Positions 27,813-36,340 of a stretch of DNA of 64,000 nt are shown here, piece by piece; the first letter of the stretch is position 1; every line of letters starts with the position of its first letter. Location of the stretch: positions 558,001 through 622,000 of the forward strand of contig NZ_JAGIAS010000003.1 in assembly GCF_017744695.1 (NCBI RefSeq), given 5' to 3'. Both the position numbers and the translations under genes were made by a program. This DNA comes from Dyadobacter sp. GTDB lineage: Bacteria; Bacteroidota; Bacteroidia; Cytophagales; Spirosomataceae. Under the pieces are notes generated by a model, which saw only the letters and a program-made list of their open reading frames with translations, had not been told where the DNA came from and did no database searches.

Positions 27813-28274
27813 ATGAACTTCAAAGCAACCAAAATCATCCCGGCGGTACTCCTGTTGTTTATCCTGCAAGCGTCGGTGGCGCTGCCGAACTCAGCTAATA
27901 CACCCGACGAGAATTCTTTGCTCATCAACGGCCGCGTGGTCACAACGGAACAGTTTGCATATGTCACCAAAGGCATTCTCACACTCGCGAAAAGCAATTC
28001 AGTTTCAAACCAAAAAACAACAGTCCCTTTCCTGATTTACCTGAAGCGCGGTAACATGATCGTGAACCCCGAATCCCATGCACACAACTTTGCGGTGTGG
28101 AGCTCCGAAATTCACGATATTCTGGAATTCGCCGAGGCTGGCGACCAGCTCATTATCGATCCCGTCAAACCGCACAATACCTCGGCGAGGAAGGTTATCG
28201 TCATCAAAAAGACGCAAATCGTCCCGCGATTCCAGTGGTTTTATGTTTTAAGGCAAAAAAAGGACAATTGCTGA
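27813..28274 (+). CDS. Exported protein of unknown function, upstream of membrane regulator
   Basis: 153 aa. A signal peptide (IIPAVLLLFILQASVALP) is followed by a beta-rich domain with FLIYLKRGNMIVNP and a C-terminal KVIVIKKTQIV strand. I do not recognise a family. The longer frame would place the signal sequence 40 residues in, so the ATG at 27813 is chosen, 32 nt after the predicted transcription start. It is followed after 34 nt by a membrane-spanning transcription regulator, so a periplasmic partner role is possible, but this is inference. Confidence 0.65.
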   Translation: MNFKATKIIPAVLLLFILQASVALPNSANTPDENSLLINGRVVTTEQFAYVTKGILTLAKSNSVSNQKTTVPFLIYLKRGNMIVNPESHAHNFAVWSSEIHDILEFAEAGDQLIIDPVKPHNTSARKVIVIKKTQIVPRFQWFYVLRQKKDNC

Positions 28275-28308
28275 AATTCATTAAATTTGGTTATTGGTTC
28301 GAGGCTTT

Positions 28309-29196
28309 ATGATGCGGTATTTCAAAGCAATTTTCGGAGGATTCCTGTTCGTGACATGCGTATGCGCGGTACGTCCGGCCATTGCCAATAGCGACGCCGT
28401 GCGCTTCTCCGAAAATGTCAACCTGTCGCTTCGGAGGACGGTCGACCTTCTGCTCAGGGCCAATGGCGATTCGCTCTCGCAGATCCCGCCGGTGAGGCAA
28501 ACCGACGCCCACACGTTTTTAGTGCAGATGGAGCATATGTTCGACTATGATAAACTGCCCGAAATGTTACAACGCTCGTTCGATTCCTACCACATCGACC
28601 AGCCATACAGCGTCGCCGTGTTGAATTGCGAAACCGGCGAAGTGAGGCTCGGCTACCAGTTCTTCGATCTCAACCAACCCGGCGGGGTGCCGTGCAGGGG
28701 GCGCTCGCGCGAAGCGGGTTGCTATACGCTGCAAGTTCGCTTCACACCGGAAGTCACCAAACCCCAGACTGCGGGTAACACCTGGCTATTGGTGACGGTG
28801 GGCGGTACGCTGGCGGGTATTGGCTTTATCGCCTGGACACGTTCACGGAACAAAAAAAGGCCGGAAGCCGGGCCGCAGGAAGCCCCGGTTACGCATTCGC
28901 GCATTGCATTCGGTAACTCCTGGCTGGATACCGCCAACCAGGCCCTCTACAACAGCCAATCCACGCAAACATTAACATTCCGCGAAGCCAAGTTACTCGC
29001 CTTGTTCGCCCGGAATATCAACCAGGTACTGGATCGTGACGCGATCCTGAAATCGGTTTGGGAGGATGAAGGCGTCACCGTCGGAAGGAGCGTCGATGTA
29101 TTCGTATCACGCCTTCGCAAAATGCTCGCGGCCGACCCGCAAATCAAAATTACCGCCATACACGGCATAGGCTACAAAATGGAAGTTCATTCCTGA
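28309..29196 (+). CDS. Membrane-anchored winged-helix regulator with C-terminal OmpR-type DNA-binding domain
   Basis: 295 aa. Order: signal peptide or anchor (~1-26), periplasmic domain (~27-157) with Cys107, Cys129 and Cys138, one transmembrane helix (~158-177, TWLLVTVGGTLAGIGFIAW), a basic linker and a cytoplasmic Trans_reg_C winged helix (~197-293; FREAKLLALFARN, VGRSVDVFVSRLRKML, IHGIGYKMEV). No receiver domain is present, so it is a one-component sensor like ToxR/CadC but with the DNA-binding domain at the other end. It ends 9 bp before permease 4, which it probably controls. A TAAATTTG box at 28282-28289 could serve as its own -7 element. Confidence 0.82.
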   Translation: MMRYFKAIFGGFLFVTCVCAVRPAIANSDAVRFSENVNLSLRRTVDLLLRANGDSLSQIPPVRQTDAHTFLVQMEHMFDYDKLPEMLQRSFDSYHIDQPYSVAVLNCETGEVRLGYQFFDLNQPGGVPCRGRSREAGCYTLQVRFTPEVTKPQTAGNTWLLVTVGGTLAGIGFIAWTRSRNKKRPEAGPQEAPVTHSRIAFGNSWLDTANQALYNSQSTQTLTFREAKLLALFARNINQVLDRDAILKSVWEDEGVTVGRSVDVFVSRLRKMLAADPQIKITAIHGIGYKMEVHS

Positions 29197-29205
29197 TAAA
29201 AATCC

Positions 29206-31614
29206 ATGTTCAAAACTTTTCTGAAAATAGCAGCGCGTCAGCTCTGGCAGGGACGGCTGTATGCAGCGATCAACGTCATCGGTTTGGCAATAGGTACTAC
29301 CTGCATGCTTTTCGCGGTGATCTACATGAGCGACGAACGTAGTTTCGACGGATTTCATCGTAACAATCCCCATCTCTACCGCATTACCAGTTCCTACCGC
29401 GAGCGTGGCGAGCTCATTTTGTCGGGCGGTACAGGACAAGTACAGGGGCCGGCCTTCCAGGCGCGCATGCCCGAGGTCGCCCATTTCACACGCGTGATGG
29501 GCGGCGACATTTACGGAGATGTGCGGCATGAGCACAATGCATTCAAATTGCAATTGCTTTTTGTGGACGCTTCATTTTTTAACGTGTTCACCTTCCCGTT
29601 ACTGCATGGAGATACCCATAGCGCACTGCGAAACGTCAATTCGGTAGTCATTAGTAGACGTACGGCGCTGAAGTTCTTTAACCGCACCGATGTACTGGGC
29701 GAGTTGCTGCAAATGGATGCCGACCCGTCTGCGATGCGGATCGGGAAACCGCTGATCATCACGGGTGTGGCAGAAGATCCCCCCGGCAATTCCTCGATTC
29801 AGTTCGATATACTTTTCCCGTTCGAGTTCATGAAGGTCTCATTCGACGACACGAGCTGGCTGAATGCCTATTTGGGAACGTTCGTAGTGTTACGCCCCGA
29901 CGCGTTCCCCGGCCGGGTAATCCGAAAATTCAACCGAATTGCGGGTGCATTGGCCCAAACCCAGCTGAAAGATCATCCCGAAGCCTCCGGCATTACCTAC
30001 GGCTTACAAAAAATGACCGACATTCACCTGAACACGCAGGCAATTCCTAACCAGAATGGCGAATCCGGCATTGTGAATACAAGCAGGCCCGAATACTCTT
30101 ATATTTTCGTCGGTATAGCCGGATTTATTCTGATCATGGCGAGTATTAACTTTATCAACATCCACATTGCTTCCTCGATGAAGCGCGCAAAGGAAGTCGG
30201 GATACGCAAGGCCACCGGCAGTAGCAGTGGGGCGATCGCCATGCAATTTCTCGGCGAATCGGCGATCCTGGTAGGCATTTCTGTGGCTTTTGCCTTCGTG
30301 GTTGTAGTTTTATTACTGCCTGCATTTAACCACCTGTCCCAAAAACAAATTGCGCTCGGTGAACTCCTCAAACCGGGACTAATAGGCTGGGTGGTATTTA
30401 TTTTCGTAGTAAATATCGCCTGCGCCGCTTTCTATCCTGCCTGGCTGATTTCCAGGCTATCAGCGATTGAAACGCTTTACTCTAAAACCCGGCTTGCAGG
30501 CAGGAATCCGGCCGGGAATGTGCTGATGGTGTTTCAGTTTGCAATGGCCGTGCTGCTAGGCATCGCGAGTGTGGTATTTTACCGGCAAATGCATTTCATC
30601 AGGTCCAAAAACCTGGGTTACAATCCCGATCAGATCATCAAAATAACCATTCAGGGAGTGCGGGATGTTCAGCAGGTTCATATCCGCTTTCAAAACGAAC
30701 TCGCAAACGATCCCGCATTCGGAGCGGTCTCGCTTGCAGGCGAATTTGGCAACCGTGATGTAGTCGTGAAGGGGCAAAAATTGCTGACTAATGTGCGTAC
30801 GGTCGACACCGATTATCTCCCGATGCTGGAAATGAAACTGCTGCGAGGCCGCAACTTCTCCCCCACTTTTGCTTCGGACAAAAAATTCGGTGTTTTGGTG
30901 AACGAAGCCTTCATTAAAAAAGCGGGTATGACCGATCCCATTGGTAAAACATTAATTCCCGACGACTATTTCGGCAGGCAGGAGCTGACCATTCTCGGCG
31001 TCGTCGGCGACTTCCATTTCAACTCGCTTAAAGAGCGCATCGGGCCCATGATCATGCCCATGAGCACGCATTACGGGGGTGGGGAACTATGGGTTAAAAT
31101 CGCCCAAAACAAAGAAAATTATGCCGTTCGAAAGCTGGAAACAACATTCAGAAAGGTTTTACCCGACGCCGTTTTTGATTATACCTTCCTGCACGACGCT
31201 AACGCCCGCGCCTATGCGACGGAGCTTCGCTGGCAACAGATCATCACCCTGGCAACCATCGTGGCAATAATCGTTTGCAGTCTGGGGCTATTCGGCATGG
31301 CACATCTTGCGATCGCGCAACGCCGGCGCGAGACAGGCGTCCGGATCGTGTTGGGTGCGACAGGTTATGATATTGCCTTCGGTTTTTCCAAAAACTTCCT
31401 CCGCATTATTTTTATCGCCATTCTCATTGCATCAGTCTCAGGCCATTATCTGATGCAATCATGGCTCAGTCAGTTTGCCTACCATACCGGCCTACCATGG
31501 TGGGTATATGCCTGCTCCGGGGCGCTGGCACTCCTATTGGCATTGTTTACGGTATTCGCCCAGGCTTTGAGAGCAGCGGCGGCGAATCCTGTGAAAGTTT
31601 TAAGGGCTGAATAA
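29206..31614 (+). CDS. MacB/FtsX-type ABC transporter permease (4 of 4)
   Basis: 802 aa, with N-terminal helix YAAINVIGLAIGTTCMLFAVIYM, two periplasmic domains and two FtsX bundles (KEVGIRKATGSSSGAIAMQFL; RETGVRIVLGATGYDIAFGF). The second motif is less conserved than in the other copies. It follows the membrane regulator by 9 bp and precedes the ATPase and TolC genes, so this copy is the most likely direct partner of both. No periplasmic adaptor (HlyD/MacA type) is encoded in the window. Confidence 0.9.
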   Translation: MFKTFLKIAARQLWQGRLYAAINVIGLAIGTTCMLFAVIYMSDERSFDGFHRNNPHLYRITSSYRERGELILSGGTGQVQGPAFQARMPEVAHFTRVMGGDIYGDVRHEHNAFKLQLLFVDASFFNVFTFPLLHGDTHSALRNVNSVVISRRTALKFFNRTDVLGELLQMDADPSAMRIGKPLIITGVAEDPPGNSSIQFDILFPFEFMKVSFDDTSWLNAYLGTFVVLRPDAFPGRVIRKFNRIAGALAQTQLKDHPEASGITYGLQKMTDIHLNTQAIPNQNGESGIVNTSRPEYSYIFVGIAGFILIMASINFINIHIASSMKRAKEVGIRKATGSSSGAIAMQFLGESAILVGISVAFAFVVVVLLLPAFNHLSQKQIALGELLKPGLIGWVVFIFVVNIACAAFYPAWLISRLSAIETLYSKTRLAGRNPAGNVLMVFQFAMAVLLGIASVVFYRQMHFIRSKNLGYNPDQIIKITIQGVRDVQQVHIRFQNELANDPAFGAVSLAGEFGNRDVVVKGQKLLTNVRTVDTDYLPMLEMKLLRGRNFSPTFASDKKFGVLVNEAFIKKAGMTDPIGKTLIPDDYFGRQELTILGVVGDFHFNSLKERIGPMIMPMSTHYGGGELWVKIAQNKENYAVRKLETTFRKVLPDAVFDYTFLHDANARAYATELRWQQIITLATIVAIIVCSLGLFGMAHLAIAQRRRETGVRIVLGATGYDIAFGFSKNFLRIIFIAILIASVSGHYLMQSWLSQFAYHTGLPWWVYACSGALALLLALFTVFAQALRAAAANPVKVLRAE

Positions 31615-31649
31615 CCCCTTTTCCGAACGGCTATTCCCGTGTCCGAAAC

Positions 31650-31688
31650 GCGTCCGATTGCGTACACATTTTGTACGGTATCGGACGC
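31650..31688. promoter_or_regulatory. Paired palindromic sites upstream of the efflux ATPase
   Basis: A 39-bp near-perfect inverted repeat made of two related 16-bp sites: CGTCCG-ATTG-CGTACA (31651-31666) and TGTACG-GTAT-CGGACG (31672-31687), centres 21 bp apart. Both match the site at 18066-18081. About 80 bp downstream, CTGGCATAAGAGACGCGG has the GG-N10-GC spacing of a sigma-54 promoter (31764-31781), though its -12 part is poor. A terminator role for the preceding gene is the alternative, but there is no T-run. Confidence 0.5.
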
Positions 31689-31848
31689 ACGCTTATCACG
31701 ATCATTTTAAAATAATCTAAAAATCAATGATTTACACTTTTGGCAAGGCTTTTTAAAATAGGACTGGCATAAGAGACGCGGATGTAAGCATTTGTTTTTA
31801 AAACAGGTTGTCCGTAATTACATACCAAATCTCAAACTCCAATTTTTT

Positions 31849-32511
31849 ATGATCCAGTTAGAAAAGATATCCAAATATTACCCGGCAGGTTTTGGCAAAA
31901 CATACGTGTTGCGCCACATTGATTTGAACATTAAAGAAGGTGAATTTGTGTCGATCATGGGGCCTTCGGGTTCCGGCAAATCCACCCTGTTACATATACT
32001 GGGCTTGCTCGAAGAGCCATCCGAAGGCGAATACCTTTTCCTCGACGAGCCTGTTCAGAAACTTTCCGAAAAGAAACGCACCGAATTGCACCGCCACCAC
32101 ATCGGTTTTGTGTTCCAGGCCTATCACCTGATCGACGAACTGACGGTTTATGAAAACATTGAGACGCCGCTTTTGTATAAAGGCACGTCGTCGTCGGAGC
32201 GCAAGAGCCGTGTAGCAGAATTGCTCGACCGCTTCAATATGGTTGCCAAGAAAGACCTGTTCCCGCATCAGCTTTCGGGTGGCCAGCAGCAGTTGGTAGG
32301 TGTCGCCCGTGCTATCGTGCACAACCCGAAAGTGATTTTCGCCGATGAACCGACCGGCAACCTGCATTCGGAACAGGCGATCGAGATCATGGAATTATTT
32401 CAAAAACTTAACCAGGAAGATAAAGTCACCATCGTTCAGGTAACTCACTCGGAAACCAATGCAGGTTACGGCAACCGGATCGTCCGGTTGAAGGACGGAT
32501 GGCTGGCGTAA
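31849..32511 (+). CDS. ABC transporter ATP-binding protein (LolD/MacB type)
   Basis: 220 aa. Walker [11 protein letters not shown]-loop FVFQAYHL, signature LSGGQQQ, Walker [14 protein letters not shown] and H-loop THSE place it with the LolD/FtsE/MacB ATPases that drive FtsX-type permeases. The residues after the signature are LVGVARAI where RVAIARA is usual, so an Arg is lost. It is the only such ATPase in the window for four permeases and could serve several of them. The ATG at 31849 is preferred to an upstream frame at 31792, since family members start just before the first strand. TolC follows after 20 nt. Confidence 0.92.
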   Translation: MIQLEKISKYYPAGFGKTYVLRHIDLNIKEGEFVSIMGPSGSGKSTLLHILGLLEEPSEGEYLFLDEPVQKLSEKKRTELHRHHIGFVFQAYHLIDELTVYENIETPLLYKGTSSSERKSRVAELLDRFNMVAKKDLFPHQLSGGQQQLVGVARAIVHNPKVIFADEPTGNLHSEQAIEIMELFQKLNQEDKVTIVQVTHSETNAGYGNRIVRLKDGWLA

Positions 32512-32531
32512 CCTAACTCAATCTATTAGCC

Positions 32532-33845
32532 ATGAAACGTTTTATTTTACTTTTCTGCCTCCTGCCGTTACTCGGGCAGGCTCAATCCAGGCTGAACCTC
32601 GCCGATTGCGTGGACTTGCTGGCCAAAAACAACCTCCTTTACCAGCAAGGCACATTGCAAGCGGAAGCGGCGCAGGCACAGCTGCGGCAGACAAGGTCAC
32701 AGATTCTCCCTCAGATTTTTATTACGGCCGACCAAAGCCTTAACCTTGGCCGGAGTATCGACCAATACACCAATGCGTATATAGACCAGCTTTACAGCTA
32801 CAATTCGATCAGTACCGGGTTTCAAATGCCTGTTTTCCAGGGAGGGAAACTGGCAAATCAGACACGGCAAGGAACATTACTTAAAGAGTCGGCAATGGAA
32901 AACCGGACAGCTGTACTGAATGCGCAAACCATCCTGCTCATGCAGGGGTACGTGAATGTGCTCGCTACAAAAGCATTGCTCGAAGCCGCCGATCAGCAAG
33001 TTGCATCGTCGCAGCAACAGGTAGATAAGGTGCAAAAACAAGTAGACGCCGGGACCGCCGGTAACAACCTGCTGGCGGAGATTAAAGCTCAACTGGCAAA
33101 CGATAGGTACTTGCAGGTAACCGCACTAAGCAATTATCGTACGGCGCGGCTCGCATTGTTCCAGCGAATGAACGTGACACCCGACGACAATATCGAGTTC
33201 GAACCGTTGATACCGAAAGAAAACATCGCACCTGCTGCCGCCAACTCGACGGAGCTTTATGAAAGCGCCTCCAAAACGTTCCCTGAAATCCGGAGTGCCG
33301 AGCTGAACCGCCAGAGCTACAAATACCTGGTGAAGTCGATCAAAGCATTGAATTATCCGTCGCTGAACCTCAGCACCAATGTGCGGGCGTTCTATGCTTC
33401 GACCAATGATAAGCTCGATTATTTCAAACAGTTGAATGCGACGCGTAATGGCTACATCAACCTCGGCCTGAACATCCCGATTATGGGCCGCTGGGTAACC
33501 CGGCCACGTGTGGAACTGGCCAAAGTGCAGGAGCGCCAAGCCCAAAATACCCTGGACATTACCAACCAGCAGCTCCGCCAGGCGATCGAGACAGCCGTAC
33601 TGAACCTGAATGCTATGGCCGACAAACATGCAGCGGCAGAAGGACAGGTAGAATCGCTCGGAGCAGCATTCGCGGTGGTTGAAAGCAAGTTCAATGCAGG
33701 CGTATCCAGCATTTTTGAGTACACGCTTTCCAAAGCGAAACTCGCACAGGCCCAGGGTATCGCTATTCAGGCAAAATATGATTACCTGATGCAACAGAGA
33801 TTGTTACAATACTACCGTCAGGGTAACTGGCAAGGGGTGTTTTAG
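32532..33845 (+). CDS. TolC-family outer-membrane efflux protein
   Basis: 437 aa with a signal peptide (FILLFCLLPLLGQAQS) and two outer-membrane-efflux halves, each rich in long helices with repeated Gln and Ala (for example LRQTRSQILPQIFITADQS and LAKVQERQAQNTLDITNQQLRQAIE). TolC trimers form the exit duct across the outer membrane. It ends the ATPase-TolC transcript, 20 nt after the ATPase. Together with the permeases this makes a MacB-like efflux unit lacking a recognisable adaptor. Confidence 0.9.
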   Translation: MKRFILLFCLLPLLGQAQSRLNLADCVDLLAKNNLLYQQGTLQAEAAQAQLRQTRSQILPQIFITADQSLNLGRSIDQYTNAYIDQLYSYNSISTGFQMPVFQGGKLANQTRQGTLLKESAMENRTAVLNAQTILLMQGYVNVLATKALLEAADQQVASSQQQVDKVQKQVDAGTAGNNLLAEIKAQLANDRYLQVTALSNYRTARLALFQRMNVTPDDNIEFEPLIPKENIAPAAANSTELYESASKTFPEIRSAELNRQSYKYLVKSIKALNYPSLNLSTNVRAFYASTNDKLDYFKQLNATRNGYINLGLNIPIMGRWVTRPRVELAKVQERQAQNTLDITNQQLRQAIETAVLNLNAMADKHAAAEGQVESLGAAFAVVESKFNAGVSSIFEYTLSKAKLAQAQGIAIQAKYDYLMQQRLLQYYRQGNWQGVF

Positions 33846-33851
33846 ACGATA

Positions 33852-33944
33852 GGCTGTTAAGCTTTAAGCTCTAAGCTGTAAGCTAGAAGCACTAAGACAT
33901 AAAAGGGGGATCAGCTTATAGCCTATGGCTTACAGCTTAAAGCC
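33852..33944. repeat. Inverted repeat with GCTNTAA tandem-repeat arms
   Basis: Left arm 33852-33890 holds about five copies of a heptamer close to AGCTNTA. The right arm at 33913-33944 is a degenerate complement (roughly 26 of 31 aligned bases). It starts 7 bp after the TolC stop codon. Confidence 0.75.
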
Positions 33945-33984
33945 CCAAAGACTGTTAGGTTAAATTTGGTATCGGTAATTCTTA

Positions 33985-34016
33985 GAGGCAGCCAGGCGCA
34001 TTGGCTGCCTCTTTTT
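33985..34016 (+). terminator. Intrinsic terminator after the TolC gene
   Basis: Perfect 10-bp stem GAGGCAGCCA / TGGCTGCCTC (33985-33994, 34002-34011) followed by TTTTT. It ends the efflux transcript downstream of the tandem-armed repeat. Confidence 0.85.
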
Positions 34017-34088
34017 GTTAAATAAACCTAAATGATTAGGTGGTTACATTATGGTTAGTAAATTAGGTGCAAACTAAATTTATGGACC

Positions 34089-34754
34089 ATGAAAAAACTT
34101 TTTCTATTGTTACTGCCGGGAATGCTGCTGCTGGCAGGCCAGGCGGAGGCGCAGTTGCAAAAAGGGACGACACACTTCGGCGCGACGATTGGCGCATCAG
34201 GTGATGGGGCGCGAAGCAAATCTTCCTCCGGGCCCGTCGAATACAGCGACAAGAGCAATTCGCACGGTATCGCGCCCTCGCTGCAAACCGGCTGGATGAT
34301 CAGGGATAACCGGATGTTCGGATTTCGGCTTACTTCCGGTATTGTGCTGAGAAATACCAAATACGAGGGAACCGGCCCACTCAACCATTTCGTCAACAAT
34401 AATTATTCTCTGAGCCTGTCGCCATTTATAAGGCATTACAAATCGATTAATTCCAAATGGGCGCTTTTCCTTCAAAGCGGTGTCGAAGGTTCCTACGTTT
34501 GGTCTAAAACCAAAACTAACGATGCTGTCGAAAAGGAAAATGGTTACACCGTCGGGCTTTATGTGCTTCCCGGAATTACCTACTGGATTTCCCCAAGATT
34601 TGCCATCGAATCGGATTTGCGGCTGTTATCGCTGGCCGCGAATTACACTGATTTTAATGATTCAAAAACATTCACTTTCAATGCGGGCATCACATCCGGC
34701 ATTAACAGTTACTTCGGGGTACGTGCAGCATGGTATCTTCAAAAATCCAATTAA
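34089..34754 (+). CDS. Small outer-membrane beta-barrel-like protein
   Basis: 221 aa with a clear signal peptide (KKLFLLLLPGMLLLAGQAEA). The mature part alternates polar and hydrophobic residues in long strands (for example MFGFRLTSGIVLRNTKY and FAIESDLRLLSLAANY) and ends in an aromatic strand, like outer-membrane porin-fold proteins of Bacteroidota. No function can be assigned. It is 6 bp upstream of a second protein of the same general type, so the two are probably co-transcribed. Confidence 0.65.
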   Translation: MKKLFLLLLPGMLLLAGQAEAQLQKGTTHFGATIGASGDGARSKSSSGPVEYSDKSNSHGIAPSLQTGWMIRDNRMFGFRLTSGIVLRNTKYEGTGPLNHFVNNNYSLSLSPFIRHYKSINSKWALFLQSGVEGSYVWSKTKTNDAVEKENGYTVGLYVLPGITYWISPRFAIESDLRLLSLAANYTDFNDSKTFTFNAGITSGINSYFGVRAAWYLQKSN

Positions 34755-34760
34755 ATAGCT

Positions 34761-35441
34761 ATGAAAAATACTGCTACATACATTCTTGTGCTGATCATCG
34801 TATCAGTATCGACGGCATTCGGCCAGTTGGAAGGCAAACGTTTCATTTCCGGCAATGCGGGGGTGGGCTTCTCTAACCAGAATTCTGAGTATAACCGGTC
34901 ATCCACTGGCTATTCCTATAATGTTAGTCTCGGCCTGGGGAAATTCAAAACGAGCACTAAAACGGGCGAATGGCTCATTGTAAGTTCGTTGATAGGTGGC
35001 AAGCAAAACTATGACCTTCCCAACGAGTCGGTGAACTGGAATGGCATTACTTCGTTTTCGCTGGGGACAGGGTACGCATGGAATTTCTACAAGCATTTCA
35101 GTGATAAATTCGGGATATTCGGTGGCCCGGGACTGTCTTTGGTTTATAGTTTCGGAAAGTCGCTTACCAATCCCGGGTCTATTTATTATGAAACTAAGTC
35201 AAACCAGGTTTCTTTCAACCTGCAACTTGGAGCGGGTGCCTACTATGTATTAAGCGAGCGATGGTGGCTTACCGGCTCTCTCGCATTTTCGAATCCGGTC
35301 TATCTCTCCTACAAATTCGGGAAATCCAAACCCTTTGACCCGGGGCCCAATGTCGACAATTCCGGATTCGAGTATAAGCTCGCGCCTGATTTCACTTTCC
35401 CGTCCGTAGGCCTCGGTCTTCGCTATTTCTTTAAAGACTAA
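34761..35441 (+). CDS. Small outer-membrane beta-barrel-like protein, second of a pair
   Basis: 226 aa, signal peptide ILVLIIVSVSTAFGQ, then strands such as FISGNAGVGFSNQN, SLGTGYAWNFY and FTFPSVGLGLRYFFKD, which ends in Phe near the C-terminus as barrel proteins do. It resembles its upstream neighbour in layout more than in sequence. The function is unknown. A hairpin followed by seven T lies 40 bp downstream. Confidence 0.65.
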   Translation: MKNTATYILVLIIVSVSTAFGQLEGKRFISGNAGVGFSNQNSEYNRSSTGYSYNVSLGLGKFKTSTKTGEWLIVSSLIGGKQNYDLPNESVNWNGITSFSLGTGYAWNFYKHFSDKFGIFGGPGLSLVYSFGKSLTNPGSIYYETKSNQVSFNLQLGAGAYYVLSERWWLTGSLAFSNPVYLSYKFGKSKPFDPGPNVDNSGFEYKLAPDFTFPSVGLGLRYFFKD

Positions 35442-35480
35442 TATTCCAAATATCCATTCGTCTATCATTAAAATCCCCGT

Positions 35481-35514
35481 GGATATGGCTTTTAAGGCCA
35501 TATCCATTTTTTTA
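35481..35514 (+). terminator. Intrinsic terminator abutting the SGNH gene start
   Basis: Stem GGATATGGC / GCCATATCC (35481-35489, 35497-35505), 7-nt loop, then ATTTTTTT. It sits 4-37 bp before the ATG at 35518, so transcripts of the SGNH gene that start upstream must pass it. Confidence 0.75.
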
Positions 35515-35517
35515 GTA

Positions 35518-36213
35518 ATGAAAAAACACTTTCTGATTGTCCTTTTCGCTGCATTCAGCGCCTGTCATAAACCACAAACAACTAACCTGGCCGGACCGTG
35601 GGAGCCCGATTACGATATCACACGTTCGGAAGGTGCTATCAAGGAATTCGAGAGAAAAGATGCGGAGCACATGCCGGCGCCGGGCGGAATAGTTTTCACG
35701 GGAAGCTCTTCATTTACCAAATGGCCTAATGCAGTGAATGATCTCGCGCCACTGCCGATCATTAACCGTGGCTTCGGAGGTTCTACCCTGCCGGAAGTAA
35801 TCCATTATGCCGACCGCACCATTACCAAATACAAGCCGAAGACAGTCGTGATCTATTGCGAAAACGATATGTTTGGCAAAAAGCCGAAGTCGCCTGAGCA
35901 GGTGCGCGACGCGTACGTGGCGCTCGTGAAAAAGATCCGCGAGAAGCAACCGGATGTCCAGTTGTATGGTGTCTCGCTGAAACCCTCGCCGTCGCGTTGG
36001 GCGAAACGCGAAGATGTGATCAGGGCGAACAAGCTCATTCAGGATTTCATCAAGAAGGATAAGAATCACCACTACATCGATGTCTGGCCGGTTATGCTCA
36101 AAAACGGACGACCGGACGGCGCTATCTTCGTGAGCGACAGCCTGCATATGAACGAGGAAGGTTACAAAAGATGGACGAAAGTGTTCCGCCCGATACTGGA
36201 AAAATCAGTCTGA
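35518..36213 (+). CDS. SGNH/GDSL-family hydrolase, probable lipoprotein
   Basis: 231 aa. A short signal ends in a lipobox with Cys16 (FSAC). SGNH blocks: Ser63-65 in TGSSSF (I), GFGGS near 86-89 (II), CEND with Asn116 (III), and DSLH with Asp207/His210 (V). These esterases act on acyl or acetyl groups; the substrate is open. The ATG at 35518 is chosen because an upstream start at 35479 would run through the terminator hairpin and displace the signal sequence. Confidence 0.85.
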   Translation: MKKHFLIVLFAAFSACHKPQTTNLAGPWEPDYDITRSEGAIKEFERKDAEHMPAPGGIVFTGSSSFTKWPNAVNDLAPLPIINRGFGGSTLPEVIHYADRTITKYKPKTVVIYCENDMFGKKPKSPEQVRDAYVALVKKIREKQPDVQLYGVSLKPSPSRWAKREDVIRANKLIQDFIKKDKNHHYIDVWPVMLKNGRPDGAIFVSDSLHMNEEGYKRWTKVFRPILEKSV

Positions 36214-36340
36214 AAGTATCCTGCACTTTACGGTTTTTTACAAAGATTTTAAAAGAACAGATAAGGGTATTGGTTTTAACGTAAAGTCACTATATTGACC
36301 GAAAAAATACATTTCCGGGTAAAAAAGTGATATTCCAGTA

